From: Lipingzhangella_A rawalii
Lineage (GTDB): Bacteria > Actinomycetota > Actinomycetes > Streptosporangiales > Streptosporangiaceae
Assembly (NCBI RefSeq): GCF_031628175.1
Contig: NZ_JAVLVT010000001.1
Coordinates: 186,001-250,000 of the forward strand
Length of the DNA: 64,000 nucleotides
Reading direction: 5' to 3'
The notes below the pieces were generated by a model. That model was not told the origin of the DNA. It searched no databases and saw only the letters and a program-made list of their open reading frames with translations. The translations under genes and the position numbers were made by a program. This document shows, in pieces, positions 8,575 through 17,405 of this stretch (the stretch's first letter is position 1; the number at the start of each line of letters is the position of its first letter).

Positions 8575-9303
8575 ATGACCGATGTGTCCATTCTTCTGCT
8601 GGCCGGAACTGCGGTGCTCGCCGGATCGGTGGTGCAGAGCGGTGTGGGGATTGGCCTGGGCCTGGTTGCGGCTCCGGTGGTTGCCCTGCTGGATCCCACG
8701 CTCATGCCCGGTGCCATGTTGATCGCCGCGATTGTGCTGCCGGTGCTCACCGTTCGGGCCGAAGGGCCGGCGAGCCACACCGTGGATTGGCGGGGGATCG
8801 GTTGGTCCATGCCCGCACGCATACTCGGGACCGTGGCCGGAGTGTGGATCGTCGCCCTGGTCACCCCGAAGCATCTCGCATTGGGTGTGGGGGTGATGGT
8901 GCTCGTTGCCGTCGCGGTGACCGCAAGCGCCGTGCGGGTACGGACCACACCCCTGACCCTCAGCCTGGCCGGGCTCGCCTCCGGCATGGCGGGCACCGCC
9001 ACCTCGATGGGCGGCCCCCCGATGGCGCTGGCCTACCAGAACGAGAGCGGCCCCCGGGTGCGAGCCACCTTGGGCATGTACTTCCTGATTGGTGTGGCCC
9101 TGTCCCTGATCGCGCTGGTGATCGGAAACCAGCTACCCGCCCGGCAGGTAGCCTTCGGCCTGGCCCTGGCCCCCTTCGTTCTGGTCGGTTTTGTCCTCGC
9201 CGGCCCCGTGCGCCGACACGTGGACGGGGGGATGCTCCGGCGGTGTCTGCTCACCGTGGTCACCGTGTCCGGGATCGTGCTGGTGGGGCAGGGTGTGTGG
9301 TGA
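8575..9303 (+). CDS. TauE/SafE-family sulfite/anion exporter permease
   Basis: A 242-residue membrane protein of the TauE/SafE (DUF81) family. Two halves each open with a glycine-rich helix: 'QSGVGIGLGLVAAPVV' near residue 21 and 'GLASGMAGTATSMGGPPMA' near residue 133. About seven to eight membrane helices are visible. Relatives move sulfite, sulfoacetate or other small organic anions, or have no known substrate. No sulfonate catabolism genes are adjacent, so the substrate cannot be inferred. The gene is divergent from the acyltransferase gene and followed 68 bases later by mug. No ribosome site; a -10-like TAGCGT nine bases upstream suggests leaderless translation. Confidence 0.85.
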   Translation: MTDVSILLLAGTAVLAGSVVQSGVGIGLGLVAAPVVALLDPTLMPGAMLIAAIVLPVLTVRAEGPASHTVDWRGIGWSMPARILGTVAGVWIVALVTPKHLALGVGVMVLVAVAVTASAVRVRTTPLTLSLAGLASGMAGTATSMGGPPMALAYQNESGPRVRATLGMYFLIGVALSLIALVIGNQLPARQVAFGLALAPFVLVGFVLAGPVRRHVDGGMLRRCLLTVVTVSGIVLVGQGVW

Positions 9304-9358
9304 GACTCCACCAGCGCCCGGCGCCACGTCACCAGGATGCTTATGCCCGCAGGCGGGC

Positions 9359-9364
9359 TACGCT
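9359..9364 (+). promoter_or_regulatory. -10-like hexamer for leaderless mug mRNA
   Basis: TACGCT is separated by exactly seven bases from the mug ATG and there is no Shine-Dalgarno site, the usual geometry of an actinobacterial leaderless gene. Confidence 0.45.
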
Positions 9365-9371
9365 CGCGGTT

Positions 9372-10004
9372 ATGGCTACTCCAACGAGGGACCAGCTGGC
9401 CGCGGTCCGGGGACGAACCATTCCCGACGTTGTGGGGACGGGCCTCGAGATCCTGTTCTGCGGGATCAACCCCAGCCTGTACTCCGCCTACACCGGGCAC
9501 CATTTCGCCCGGCCCGGAAACCGCTTCTGGCCGGCGTTGTACCAGGCAGGGTTGACGCCCCACCAGCTTGCTCCCGCCGAGCAGCAGCGGCTGACGGAAT
9601 GGGGACTGGGCATCACAAACCTGGTGGCACGGGCAACTGCGCGTGCCGATGAGCTCGGCCCGCACGAACTGGAGGAGGGTGGCCGCCGGCTGGCCGCGCT
9701 CCTGCGCGAGCATCGGCCCGGCTGTCTCGCGGTTCTGGGTGTCACCGCCTATCGCACCGCGTTTCGGGTCCCGTCGGCGGTGATCGGGCCACAGTCAGCC
9801 ACACTGGAAGCGATCCCGGTGTGGGTGTTGCCCAATCCGAGTGGACTGAACGCACAGTGGCCCCTCCAGCGCATTGCGGGGGAGCTGGACCGGATGCGGA
9901 ACTGGATCCGGGGGTCAGCGGCGTACGGGGCGGGATCCGCGGCTGCGTCTGTGCGCCCCGGACCGGATGGGGAAGGCACCACGGCATCCCGGCGGGTTAC
10001 GTAG
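9372..10004 (+). CDS. mug: G/U mismatch-specific DNA glycosylase
   Basis: A 210-residue member of the MUG/TDG branch of the uracil-DNA glycosylase superfamily. It removes uracil or thymine mispaired with guanine, and some alkylated bases, starting base-excision repair. Motif 1 reads GINPSL (residues 31-36), with Asn33 the expected water-positioning residue. The second active-site loop reads NPSGLN, typical of Mug. About 30 residues of low-complexity tail follow the fold. The start rests on the ATG with a -10-like hexamer seven bases before it; no ribosome site. A second superfamily member, ung, lies near 56.5 kb, so both repair branches are present. Confidence 0.9.
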   Translation: MATPTRDQLAAVRGRTIPDVVGTGLEILFCGINPSLYSAYTGHHFARPGNRFWPALYQAGLTPHQLAPAEQQRLTEWGLGITNLVARATARADELGPHELEEGGRRLAALLREHRPGCLAVLGVTAYRTAFRVPSAVIGPQSATLEAIPVWVLPNPSGLNAQWPLQRIAGELDRMRNWIRGSAAYGAGSAAASVRPGPDGEGTTASRRVT

Positions 10005-10114
10005 ACTCGGGACTTGTCGGCAGCCGTAGCCCGTGACGTGGGGATACTGGCCGCCACAGAGCCGGCGCAGTGGCTGCCGGGAGACTGTGACCGCTGACGA
10101 GGGGACTGACCAGA

Positions 10115-12106
10115 GTGACCTTGCTCGAGTCGATCGACAATCCGGACGACCTCAAGCGCCTTCGCGCCGACCAGATCCCCCAGCTGGCCGAGGAGATTCG
10201 GGAGTTCCTCGTCCGGGAGGTCACCCGTACCGGTGGACACCTCGGGCCGAATCTCGGCGTTGTCGAACTGACCATCGCCCTACACCGTGTCTTCGACTCG
10301 CCCAATGACCCCATCTTCTTCGACACCGGGCACCAGTCCTACGTGCACAAGTTGCTGACCGGCCGACAGGAGTTCCACGATCTGCGCCAGCGCCATGGAC
10401 TCTCCGGGTATCCCTCCCGCGCCGAGTCCCAGCACGACCATGTGGAGAACTCGCATGCCTCCACCGCGCTGTCCTACGCCGACGGTTATGCCAAAGCGAA
10501 TGCCCTCCAGGGGCGCGAGGACTCCACCGCTGTCGCGGTCATCGGGGACGGTGCGTTGACCGGAGGCATGGCCTGGGAGGCCCTCAACAACATCGCTGCG
10601 GGGGCAGCCGAGCAGCGTCGACGAATCGTTGTGGTGGTCAACGACAATGGGCGCTCCTACTCCCCGACGATCGGTGGGCTTGCCGATCACCTGGCCACAG
10701 TGCGGATGACTCAGGGCTACGAACAGGTGCTGGAACTGGTGAAGTCCACCCTCAACCGCACCCCGTTGGTCGGTCAGCCTCTGTACGACGCGTTGCACGG
10801 CATCAAGAAGGGGCTCAAGGACGCCATCCAACCCCAGTGCATGTTCGAGGACCTGGGGCTCAAGTACATGGGGCCGATCGACGGCCACGACCCCTCGGCG
10901 GTGGAGAGCGCGCTCCGCCGGGCACGGTCCTTCGGTGGTCCGGTGATCGTGCACTGCCTGACCCAAAAAGGCAAGGGCCACGCTCCGGCGGAGAATCACG
11001 AAGAGGACCAGTTCCACGCGGTACGCGCAGCTCCGGCCAAGCCGGCGGGATCAGCTCCGTCCCGCCCGAAGTGGACGGCGGTTTTCGGGGAAGAAATCGT
11101 GCGCATCGGCGCGGAGCGCAGCGACGTGGTGGGCATCACCGCGGCGATGCTGCACCCGACCGGTCTCTCGAAATTCGCGGAGGCCTACCCGGAGCGGATC
11201 TTCGATGTGGGGATCGCGGAACAGCACGCGGCGACCTCCGCCGCAGGGCTGGCCATGGGGGGTATGCATCCGGTCTTCGCGGTGTACGCGACCTTTCTGA
11301 ACCGCGCCTTCGACCAGTTGCTGATGGATGTTGCTCTCCACCGGCAGCCGGTCACCCTCGTATTGGACCGCTCCGGGGTGACCGGTCCGGACGGACCCAG
11401 CCACCACGGCATGTGGGATCTCTCGCTGCTCCAGCTTGTTCCGGGGCTCGCCGTCGCGGTGCCGCGGGATGAGGCGCGGCTCCGGGAGCTGTTGCGCGAG
11501 GCTGTGGCCGTCGACGACGGCCCCACGGTACTGCGGTATCCCACGGGCCAGGTGGGGGCGGAGCTGCCCGCCGTGGGCCGGATCGGGACCGCGGACGTCC
11601 TGCGGGCCGCCCCGAGGGAACGCCTGGCCCGGCAGGAAGAACCGAGCGATTCTGGGACTGTCGACGATTCCGCCGTGGAGCGGGTCCCAGCCGAGAGCGA
11701 GACCGTGCTGCTCGTCGCGGTCGGCGCCATGGCTGAGTCGTGCTGCGACGTGGCCGACCGTATGGCCGCGCAGGGCATTCCGGTCACTGTGGTCGATCCG
11801 CGCTGGGTCAAGCCGCTGGACGGCGAACTGGTCGCGGCGGCGGCTCGGCATCGCCTTGTCGCGGTGGTGGAGGACAACGGGCGTGCCGGTGGTGTGGGGG
11901 ACGCCATGGCTCGAGCGCTACGGGACCACGGGGCCCAGGTTCCGGTGCAGACCTTCGGGGTGCCCCAGGAGTTCCTGGAACACGGCGCCCGCGGCGAGCT
12001 GTTGTCGGAGTTGGGGCTGGACGCCCAGCACCTGGCGCGGCGGCTCACCGAGATTGTCGCCAGCCACGCGACTCCCTCTCTGGAGGACCAGCAGCCTGCC
12101 CGTTAA
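10115..12106 (+). CDS. dxs: 1-deoxy-D-xylulose-5-phosphate synthase
   Basis: The first enzyme of the MEP isoprenoid pathway; it condenses pyruvate and glyceraldehyde 3-phosphate using thiamine diphosphate. The 663 residues are slightly over the common length of about 640. The N-terminal thiamine diphosphate domain shows FDTGHQSYVHK and GDGALTGGMAWEALNN. The middle pyrimidine-binding domain shows the catalytic Glu in DVGIAEQHA and the signature DRSGVTGPDGPSHHG. The transketolase C domain ends the protein. The GTG start has GAGGGG about ten bases upstream. A stretch near residues 505-530 looks like a non-conserved Glu/Ser-rich insertion. fprA follows 25 bases after the stop and may be cotranscribed. 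Confidence 0.96.
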   Translation: MTLLESIDNPDDLKRLRADQIPQLAEEIREFLVREVTRTGGHLGPNLGVVELTIALHRVFDSPNDPIFFDTGHQSYVHKLLTGRQEFHDLRQRHGLSGYPSRAESQHDHVENSHASTALSYADGYAKANALQGREDSTAVAVIGDGALTGGMAWEALNNIAAGAAEQRRRIVVVVNDNGRSYSPTIGGLADHLATVRMTQGYEQVLELVKSTLNRTPLVGQPLYDALHGIKKGLKDAIQPQCMFEDLGLKYMGPIDGHDPSAVESALRRARSFGGPVIVHCLTQKGKGHAPAENHEEDQFHAVRAAPAKPAGSAPSRPKWTAVFGEEIVRIGAERSDVVGITAAMLHPTGLSKFAEAYPERIFDVGIAEQHAATSAAGLAMGGMHPVFAVYATFLNRAFDQLLMDVALHRQPVTLVLDRSGVTGPDGPSHHGMWDLSLLQLVPGLAVAVPRDEARLRELLREAVAVDDGPTVLRYPTGQVGAELPAVGRIGTADVLRAAPRERLARQEEPSDSGTVDDSAVERVPAESETVLLVAVGAMAESCCDVADRMAAQGIPVTVVDPRWVKPLDGELVAAAARHRLVAVVEDNGRAGGVGDAMARALRDHGAQVPVQTFGVPQEFLEHGARGELLSELGLDAQHLARRLTEIVASHATPSLEDQQPAR

Positions 12107-12131
12107 CCCCGATCCGAGGCGGACACCGCAC

Positions 12132-13523
12132 ATGACGAGTACCACATCCACCCCCACCCACGACTCGACATCGGATCCGCTGCGTGTTGCGGTCATCGGA
12201 TCGGGGCCCGCCGGCATCTACACCGCCGGGGCCCTGGTGAACCAGGACCGAGAACCGGTCGCCGTTGATGTCCTGGATCGGCTCCCCACCCCCTACGGGC
12301 TCGTACGTTACGGCGTCGCTCCTGACCACACGAAGATCAAGGGGGTGGCCAGCGCGCTGCGCGACATGTTGGAACAGCCCAATGTGCGGTTCGTCGGCGG
12401 AGTGGAGTTCGGCAGGCACGTAACCCGGTCGGACCTCGCGCGGGTCTACGACGCCGTGGTATATGCAACCGGCGCCAGCGTGGACCGCCGGCTGGAGATT
12501 CCCGGGGAGGACCTTCCCGGAAGTGTTGCCGCCACGGACTTCGTCAACGCCTACAGTGGCCATCCGGATATCGACCCTGAGCAGTTTCGCTTGGACGTCG
12601 AGGAGGTCGCTGTCGTCGGTGCGGGCAACGTTGCTCTGGATGTCGCTCGGATCCTGGCCAAGACGGCGGATGAGCTACGGCATACGGATATTCCGCAACC
12701 GATGTTGGACGTTCTCGCCGCAAGCAAGGTGCGCCGCATCCACATTCTGGCCCGGCGTGGACCGGTCCAGGCCAAGTTCACTGCGCCCGAACTGCGGGAT
12801 CTTGGCGAGCTGCCCGGGGCCAACGTGGTGGTGAATCCCGCCGAGGTCGATATTGACCCCAACTCCGAGGTGATGCGCAACGCCGCTCGCGCCGCGCGCA
12901 CCAATCTGCGATATCTCAACGACTGGGCCCAACGGTCCCGGGCGGCAGAGGGACGCACGGTCGAGCTGCGGTTCTGGCGCCGACCGGTGGCCATCGTTGG
13001 TCCGGATCGTGTCGCGGGGCTGGACCTGGAAGCGACCGATTTGGACGAGCAGGGCGATCTGGTCGGGACGGGGCAACGGGAACGTCTCGATGTGGGGATG
13101 GTGGTGCGGTCGGTCGGCTACCTGGGGGTTGCGCTGCCGGGGGTGCCGTTCGACTCGCGGACCCGTACGGTGCCCCATGACGCGGGGCGGGTGCTGGACA
13201 CGGAGGGGACGGTGCGGCGCGGCGACTATGTTGCCGGCTGGATCAAGCGCGGTGCGAGCGGCGTCATCGGCACCAACAAGTCGGATGCCGCTGCGACGGT
13301 GCGTTCCCTGCTGGATGACGCCCCCATCCTGCGCGCCGCCCGTGGCGAACGTGGCTCGCTCGAGGAGATCCTCGCGGATTCGGACGCCAACCAGGTGCTC
13401 TACGAGGACTGGCAGGCCATTGAGGCCGCGGAGGCACGGTTGGGTGCCGCGCTGCACCGCGGGCCACGCGTCAAGTTGCACACCTGGACCAAACTCTACG
13501 ACGCGGCTGCGGGCCGTGGTTGA
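12132..13523 (+). CDS. fprA: ferredoxin--NADP+ reductase, FprA/adrenodoxin-reductase type
   Basis: A 463-residue flavoenzyme moving electrons between NADPH and ferredoxin. The FAD-binding GSGPAG sits at residues 23-28 and the NADP-binding GAGNVALDVAR begins at Gly163. The C-terminal GWIKRGASGVIGTNKSDA is a hallmark of the adrenodoxin-reductase/FprA family, as in mycobacterial FprA. Ferredoxins supplied by it could serve the MEP-pathway Fe-S enzymes, cytochromes P450 and the ferredoxin-dependent sulfite reductase at 48.3 kb; those links are inference. The ATG at 12132 follows a GAGGCGG site. It lies 25 bases after dxs on the same strand. Confidence 0.92.
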   Translation: MTSTTSTPTHDSTSDPLRVAVIGSGPAGIYTAGALVNQDREPVAVDVLDRLPTPYGLVRYGVAPDHTKIKGVASALRDMLEQPNVRFVGGVEFGRHVTRSDLARVYDAVVYATGASVDRRLEIPGEDLPGSVAATDFVNAYSGHPDIDPEQFRLDVEEVAVVGAGNVALDVARILAKTADELRHTDIPQPMLDVLAASKVRRIHILARRGPVQAKFTAPELRDLGELPGANVVVNPAEVDIDPNSEVMRNAARAARTNLRYLNDWAQRSRAAEGRTVELRFWRRPVAIVGPDRVAGLDLEATDLDEQGDLVGTGQRERLDVGMVVRSVGYLGVALPGVPFDSRTRTVPHDAGRVLDTEGTVRRGDYVAGWIKRGASGVIGTNKSDAAATVRSLLDDAPILRAARGERGSLEEILADSDANQVLYEDWQAIEAAEARLGAALHRGPRVKLHTWTKLYDAAAGRG

Positions 13524-13635
13524 CCTGACCGCTGTTCCCAGGCCTTGCCGCGGGCCGCGACCGGACCGACGGATGCACCGTGCTGGGTTCGCGGCTGTTG
13601 ACAACGACTGCGGTTCTGCACATCCCGGGACTGCC

Positions 13636-13641
13636 TAGACT
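13636..13641 (+). promoter_or_regulatory. -10-like hexamer upstream of lacI-type gene
   Basis: TAGACT is an excellent actinobacterial -10 hexamer 29 bases before the GTG start, but no matching -35 is visible at 17-18 bases. A TTGACA at 13598-13603 is too far away to pair with it. Confidence 0.3.
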
Positions 13642-13670
13642 TGGGGAGGCCAGGCTCAACGGAGGTGTGT

Positions 13671-14693
13671 GTGAACGGGAGCGACGGACGCCGGGTCACG
13701 ATCTCCACGATCGCCCGGGAAGCGGGCGTCTCGATACCGACGGTGTCCCGCGTCCTCAACGGGCGTTCCGACGTGGCGCCGGGGACGCGTGAGCGCGTCG
13801 ACGAGTTGCTTCGCCGGCACGGGTATCGGCGTCGGGGCGCTCCGGCCCGTTCCGAAGCCGGACTGATCGACCTGGTGTTCAATGACCTGGACAGCCCGTG
13901 GGCGGTCGAGATCATCCGGGGCGCGGAGATGGCGGCCCAGGAGGGTGGTGTGGGAACCGTGGTGTCCGCGGTCCACGGTGACGCCACGGCGACCCAGCAA
14001 TGGCTGCGTAACCTGCGGGGCCGCACCAGCGACGGGGTTGTGGTCGTCAACTCCGAGGTGGCTGGTGGGATCCAGGTGGAGTTGCAACGGCTGGATGTGC
14101 CGCTGGTGGTCGTTGACCCCACAGGGGGTGCCGAGGGCGACGTGCGTACGATCGGGGCCACCAACTGGGCTGGGGGCATGGCGGCGACGACACACCTTCT
14201 GTCGCTGGGGCACGAGCGGCTCGGCTGTGTCGCGGGGCCCGCCCGGTTGATGTGCAGTCGGGCTCGACTCGACGGGTTCCGTGCGGCCCTCGAACGGGCC
14301 GGGCTCGACTGGGACGAGGACCTCGTGCAGCAGGGCGACTTCTCCCACGAATCCGGTTTTTCCTGCGGGCAGGCGCTGTTGGCGGCCGGCAGGCATCCCA
14401 CCGGAATCGTGGTGGGCAGTGACCAGATGGCCTTCGGGGTGTACGAGGCCCTGCGTAGGCGCGGTCTCCAGGTTCCCGATGACGTCAGTGTGGTGGGTTT
14501 CGACGATCTCCCGCAGGCGCAGTGGGCCTCCCCGCCGTTGACCACGGTCCGGCAGCCGCTGAGCGAGATGGGGGCGATTGCGGCGCGCAGTGTGCTCGCC
14601 CTGGCCCGGGGGGCTCAGCCCGACGTTCCGGCGCGCATGGAGCTGTCGACGGAGCTGGTGGTGCGTGACTCCACCGCCCCGGCGCCGAACTGA
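13671..14693 (+). CDS. LacI-family transcriptional regulator (probable BxlR-like)
   Basis: A 340-residue repressor. The N-terminal LacI helix-turn-helix and hinge are clear (ISTIAREAGVSIPTVSRVLN, near residues 9-28), followed by a periplasmic-binding-protein-like effector domain (PurR/RbsR type). The GTG at 13671 follows GGAGG by five bases. It points head-on at the GH3 glycosidase gene with only eight bases between the stops, and the sugar transporter lies beyond. In Streptomyces thermoviolaceus, as I recall, a regulator (BxlR) controls the xylobiose transporter bxlEFG and the glycosidase bxlA, so a xylo-oligosaccharide effector is likely. The predicted target sites are the palindromes at 17173-17184 and 17367-17376. 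Confidence 0.85.
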   Translation: MNGSDGRRVTISTIAREAGVSIPTVSRVLNGRSDVAPGTRERVDELLRRHGYRRRGAPARSEAGLIDLVFNDLDSPWAVEIIRGAEMAAQEGGVGTVVSAVHGDATATQQWLRNLRGRTSDGVVVVNSEVAGGIQVELQRLDVPLVVVDPTGGAEGDVRTIGATNWAGGMAATTHLLSLGHERLGCVAGPARLMCSRARLDGFRAALERAGLDWDEDLVQQGDFSHESGFSCGQALLAAGRHPTGIVVGSDQMAFGVYEALRRRGLQVPDDVSVVGFDDLPQAQWASPPLTTVRQPLSEMGAIAARSVLALARGAQPDVPARMELSTELVVRDSTAPAPN

Positions 14694-14701
14694 GCCACGG
14701 G

Positions 14702-17095
14702 TCAGTGGACCTCGGCGTACGTGCGCAGGGGGCGGTCGGGCGGCAGTGGGCCGCGAGGGCCCTCCAGGGTGACGGGGACCTGCCCGCGAATGTCGGTGCT
14801 GGATGCCGCAATCCGTAGCTCCGCCGGTCCGGGGGCGTGGATCCACTGGCCACACCGGTCGGCGATCGCCAGCACCCCGGCCGGAACCCGGAACCGCACG
14901 CACCGCTGCTGTCCGGGAGCGAGCTCCACCCGCGTGTAGCCGATGAGGCGAGCTTCTGGCTGGGTTGCCTCGGCGACTGGTCGGTGCGCGTACAGCTGCA
15001 CGACCTCCGTGCCGTGGCGGTTTCCCGAGTTGCCGACCCGCACCGATAGCTCGGTTGTAGCATCCGGGGACAGGGGCTGGGGGGCGGTGGGGTCGGCGGC
15101 CACGTCGTTGATCCGGATGTCGCTCCAGGTGAACTCGGTGTAGGACAGGCCGTGGCCGAAGGGGTATCGGGGCGTCGGATCCACACTGCTGACATCGCTG
15201 ACATGTCCCAGTCGTGGCACTGTGTGCGGGCTGGGCTGTACGTCGCCACGTGCGGGGACGCTGACCGGGAGTCGCCCGGAGGGGTTGACCCGGCCGGTGA
15301 GGACTCCGGCCACCGCGGCCGCACCCTCCTGGCCCGGGAAAAAGGCTTGAACCACGGCCGCTGGAGTGTGCTGGGCCGTGCCCAGGGCGTAGGGGCGACC
15401 AGACAGTACGACCGCGACGACCGGGACGCCGGTGTCCAGGAGAGCCTGGAGAAGTTCGCCCTGTTGGCCCGGAAGGTCCAGGTCGGTGGCGTCGCATCCC
15501 TCGCCGGACGTGCCGCCCCCGAAGAGGCCGGAGAGGTCTCCCAGGACAGCGACGCAGACGTCGGCCTCCTGACAGGTACGCACGGCGGCGGGAATGTCGG
15601 TGACGTCGTCTCCGGACACGGTGCAGCCCACCGCATGAGTGATCTGGGCGGTGGGGAGCTCTGCGCGAAGTGCTTCGGTGAGCGTGGGTATGGCGACCCC
15701 GAGGGGAAGCTCGGGGTGGTGTTGGCCGACGTGCCGCGGGAATGTGTAGCAGCCCAGCATCCCGTTGGGATCGTCGGCGAGCGGGCCGACAAGCGCGATT
15801 CGCGCACTGGCGTCCAGGGGGAGGTGGCCGTCGTTGGCGAGGAGGATCACCGACTCCTCGGCGGTTCGTCGCGCCAGCGTCCGTGCCGCGGGTGGATCCA
15901 GGTCCGGTTCGCGGGCGGACTCCGAGTCCCTCGGGGCCAGCCCGGGGGGTGTGGGGGTCCAGTCGTGGTCGAGGAGCCCGAGTTGACACTTCTGGTGGAG
16001 AACCCGGCGCGCGGCCCGGTTCAGTGTCTCCGTGTCCACCTTCCCTGCTTCCACGGCACTCAGCAGGGGCGGCCCGAAGCAGTTGACCATGGGAAGCTCG
16101 ATGTCGAGGCCGGCTTCGAGTGCGTGCCGTGCCGCCTGGGTACGTCCCTCGGCAACCTGGTGGAGGGTTTGCAGGAAACTGACCCCGAAATAGTCGGCGA
16201 CGACCACGCCGTCAAACCCCCACGTCTGTCGCAGGAGGTCGGTGAGGAGGCTGGTGTCCGCATGGGAGGGCACTCCGTCCACCGCGGTGTAGGAGGCCAT
16301 GACCGAACGGGCCTTACCGTCGCGGATCGCCATCTCGAAAGGCAAGAGTAGTTCGGCGAATTCCCGGGGTCCGATGGATACAGGACCAAAGTTGCGTGCC
16401 GACCGCGCTGCCGAGTATCCGGCGAAGTGTTTCAGGGTGGCGTGGACACCGGAGTGTTGCAGCCCTTGTACGTAGGCGGTTCCGATGGTTCCGACCAGGT
16501 AGGGGTCCTCGCCGATGGTCTCCTCTGTGCGGCCCCAGCGCAGATCTCGGGTGACGTCCAGGACCGGGGCGAGCCCCTGGTGTACACCCATCGCATACAT
16601 ACTGGCGCCGATCTGTTCCGCCACCGTGGATACAAGGTCCGGATCGAATGTGGCCCCCCAGGCGAGTGGGGTGGGAAAGATCGTGGCCTTCCAGGTCGTC
16701 CATCCGGTGAGACATTCCTCGTGGGCCAGCGCCGGGATCGCGAATCGGTTGGCGGATGTCACCTGGTGCTGGAGGTCCCGCAGGCGACGCGCCCCCTCGG
16801 TAGGGGTGATCGGGGCGGAACCGAAGGGGCGGGTGATGTGGCCCACTCCGGTGGTGACCCAGTCCGACCATTCGAAGTTCTCGTCGGCCATTTCCCGTTG
16901 GAACGGAGCCACGTTGCCGGTCACGTCGCTGGCGCCGAGCCAAACACCGGATAGTTGTGCCACCTTCTCCTGAGGGGTCATCGCCGCCAGGAGCGCCTCA
17001 ACCCGCTCCTCGGGTGAATGCTCGGGATCGCTCCACGGGGGCAGGTCCGCGGCGGTGGGGGAAGTGGGGGCGTGGTTTCCAGCTGGGGCGCTCAC
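14702..17095 (-). CDS. GH3 beta-xylosidase/beta-glucosidase (BxlA-like)
   Basis: A 797-residue glycoside hydrolase family 3 enzyme. The N-terminal barrel carries KHFAGY and the nucleophile motif VVADYFG with Asp301. The second domain contains GEGCDATDLDLPGQQ, which holds the probable acid/base region, and a fibronectin-III-like domain closes the protein. There is no signal peptide, so it probably cleaves imported disaccharides in the cytoplasm. Divergent transcription from the sugar-binding protein gene and the nearby xylA/xylB make xylobiose the likely substrate; glucosidase activity cannot be excluded. The GTG start at 17095 has AAGGA seven bases upstream. Confidence 0.88.
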   Translation of the reverse strand: MSAPAGNHAPTSPTAADLPPWSDPEHSPEERVEALLAAMTPQEKVAQLSGVWLGASDVTGNVAPFQREMADENFEWSDWVTTGVGHITRPFGSAPITPTEGARRLRDLQHQVTSANRFAIPALAHEECLTGWTTWKATIFPTPLAWGATFDPDLVSTVAEQIGASMYAMGVHQGLAPVLDVTRDLRWGRTEETIGEDPYLVGTIGTAYVQGLQHSGVHATLKHFAGYSAARSARNFGPVSIGPREFAELLLPFEMAIRDGKARSVMASYTAVDGVPSHADTSLLTDLLRQTWGFDGVVVADYFGVSFLQTLHQVAEGRTQAARHALEAGLDIELPMVNCFGPPLLSAVEAGKVDTETLNRAARRVLHQKCQLGLLDHDWTPTPPGLAPRDSESAREPDLDPPAARTLARRTAEESVILLANDGHLPLDASARIALVGPLADDPNGMLGCYTFPRHVGQHHPELPLGVAIPTLTEALRAELPTAQITHAVGCTVSGDDVTDIPAAVRTCQEADVCVAVLGDLSGLFGGGTSGEGCDATDLDLPGQQGELLQALLDTGVPVVAVVLSGRPYALGTAQHTPAAVVQAFFPGQEGAAAVAGVLTGRVNPSGRLPVSVPARGDVQPSPHTVPRLGHVSDVSSVDPTPRYPFGHGLSYTEFTWSDIRINDVAADPTAPQPLSPDATTELSVRVGNSGNRHGTEVVQLYAHRPVAEATQPEARLIGYTRVELAPGQQRCVRFRVPAGVLAIADRCGQWIHAPGPAELRIAASSTDIRGQVPVTLEGPRGPLPPDRPLRTYAEVH

Positions 17096-17172
17096 GATCC
17101 GTCCTTACCTCGTGGCGATCGGTCCGGCGCAGCCGTGGACACGATCTCGATCGTTCGAAAAACTATCGATTG

Positions 17173-17184
17173 CTTTCCGGAAAG
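17173..17184. promoter_or_regulatory. candidate LacI-type operator for GH3 gene
   Basis: A perfect 12-bp palindrome CTTTCCGGAAAG with a central CG, as in many LacI-family sites, lies 78 bases upstream of the GH3 start in the divergent control region. Binding is inferred. Confidence 0.4.
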
Positions 17185-17318
17185 TATGGCGCCATGGCTA
17201 TGCTCGTCAACCCATGGCGGTTCGAGTGTTCGTCCTGGGTCTGTGCAGGTAGCTGGATGTTGTCGGTGCTGGTTCCGAGCATGGCCAGCGAGTACAGTGA
17301 TCCATGCCACCGGATGTA

Positions 17319-17348
17319 TTGACGGTCACACGGGGTTCGGTCTAGCCT
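17319..17348 (+). promoter_or_regulatory. sigma-70-type promoter of sugar transporter operon
   Basis: TTGACG (17319-17324), an 18-base spacer, then TAGCCT (17343-17348). This is one of the best -35/-10 pairs in the window. The start point would fall near 17355, just before the palindrome at 17367. Confidence 0.6.
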
Positions 17349-17366
17349 GCCACGTCAAGATGTTCG

Positions 17367-17376
17367 GAAATATTTC
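17367..17376. promoter_or_regulatory. GAAA-N2-TTTC operator just downstream of promoter
   Basis: A perfect palindrome GAAATATTTC lies inside a direct repeat TTCGGAAA-TA-TTTCGGAA (17363-17380). It resembles the GAAA-N2-TTTC elements described upstream of Streptomyces xylanase genes. Its position around +12 to +21 suits a roadblock repressor. Confidence 0.5.
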
Positions 17377-17405
17377 GGAAACACTCCGAGGGCGGTGTCC
17401 AACCC

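Noticed and set aside
13656..15989. 777-codon open frame on the minus strand
   Set aside because: It runs antisense through the LacI gene and in another frame of the GH3 gene; Arg/Pro-rich with no motifs. A typical shadow of high-GC coding DNA.
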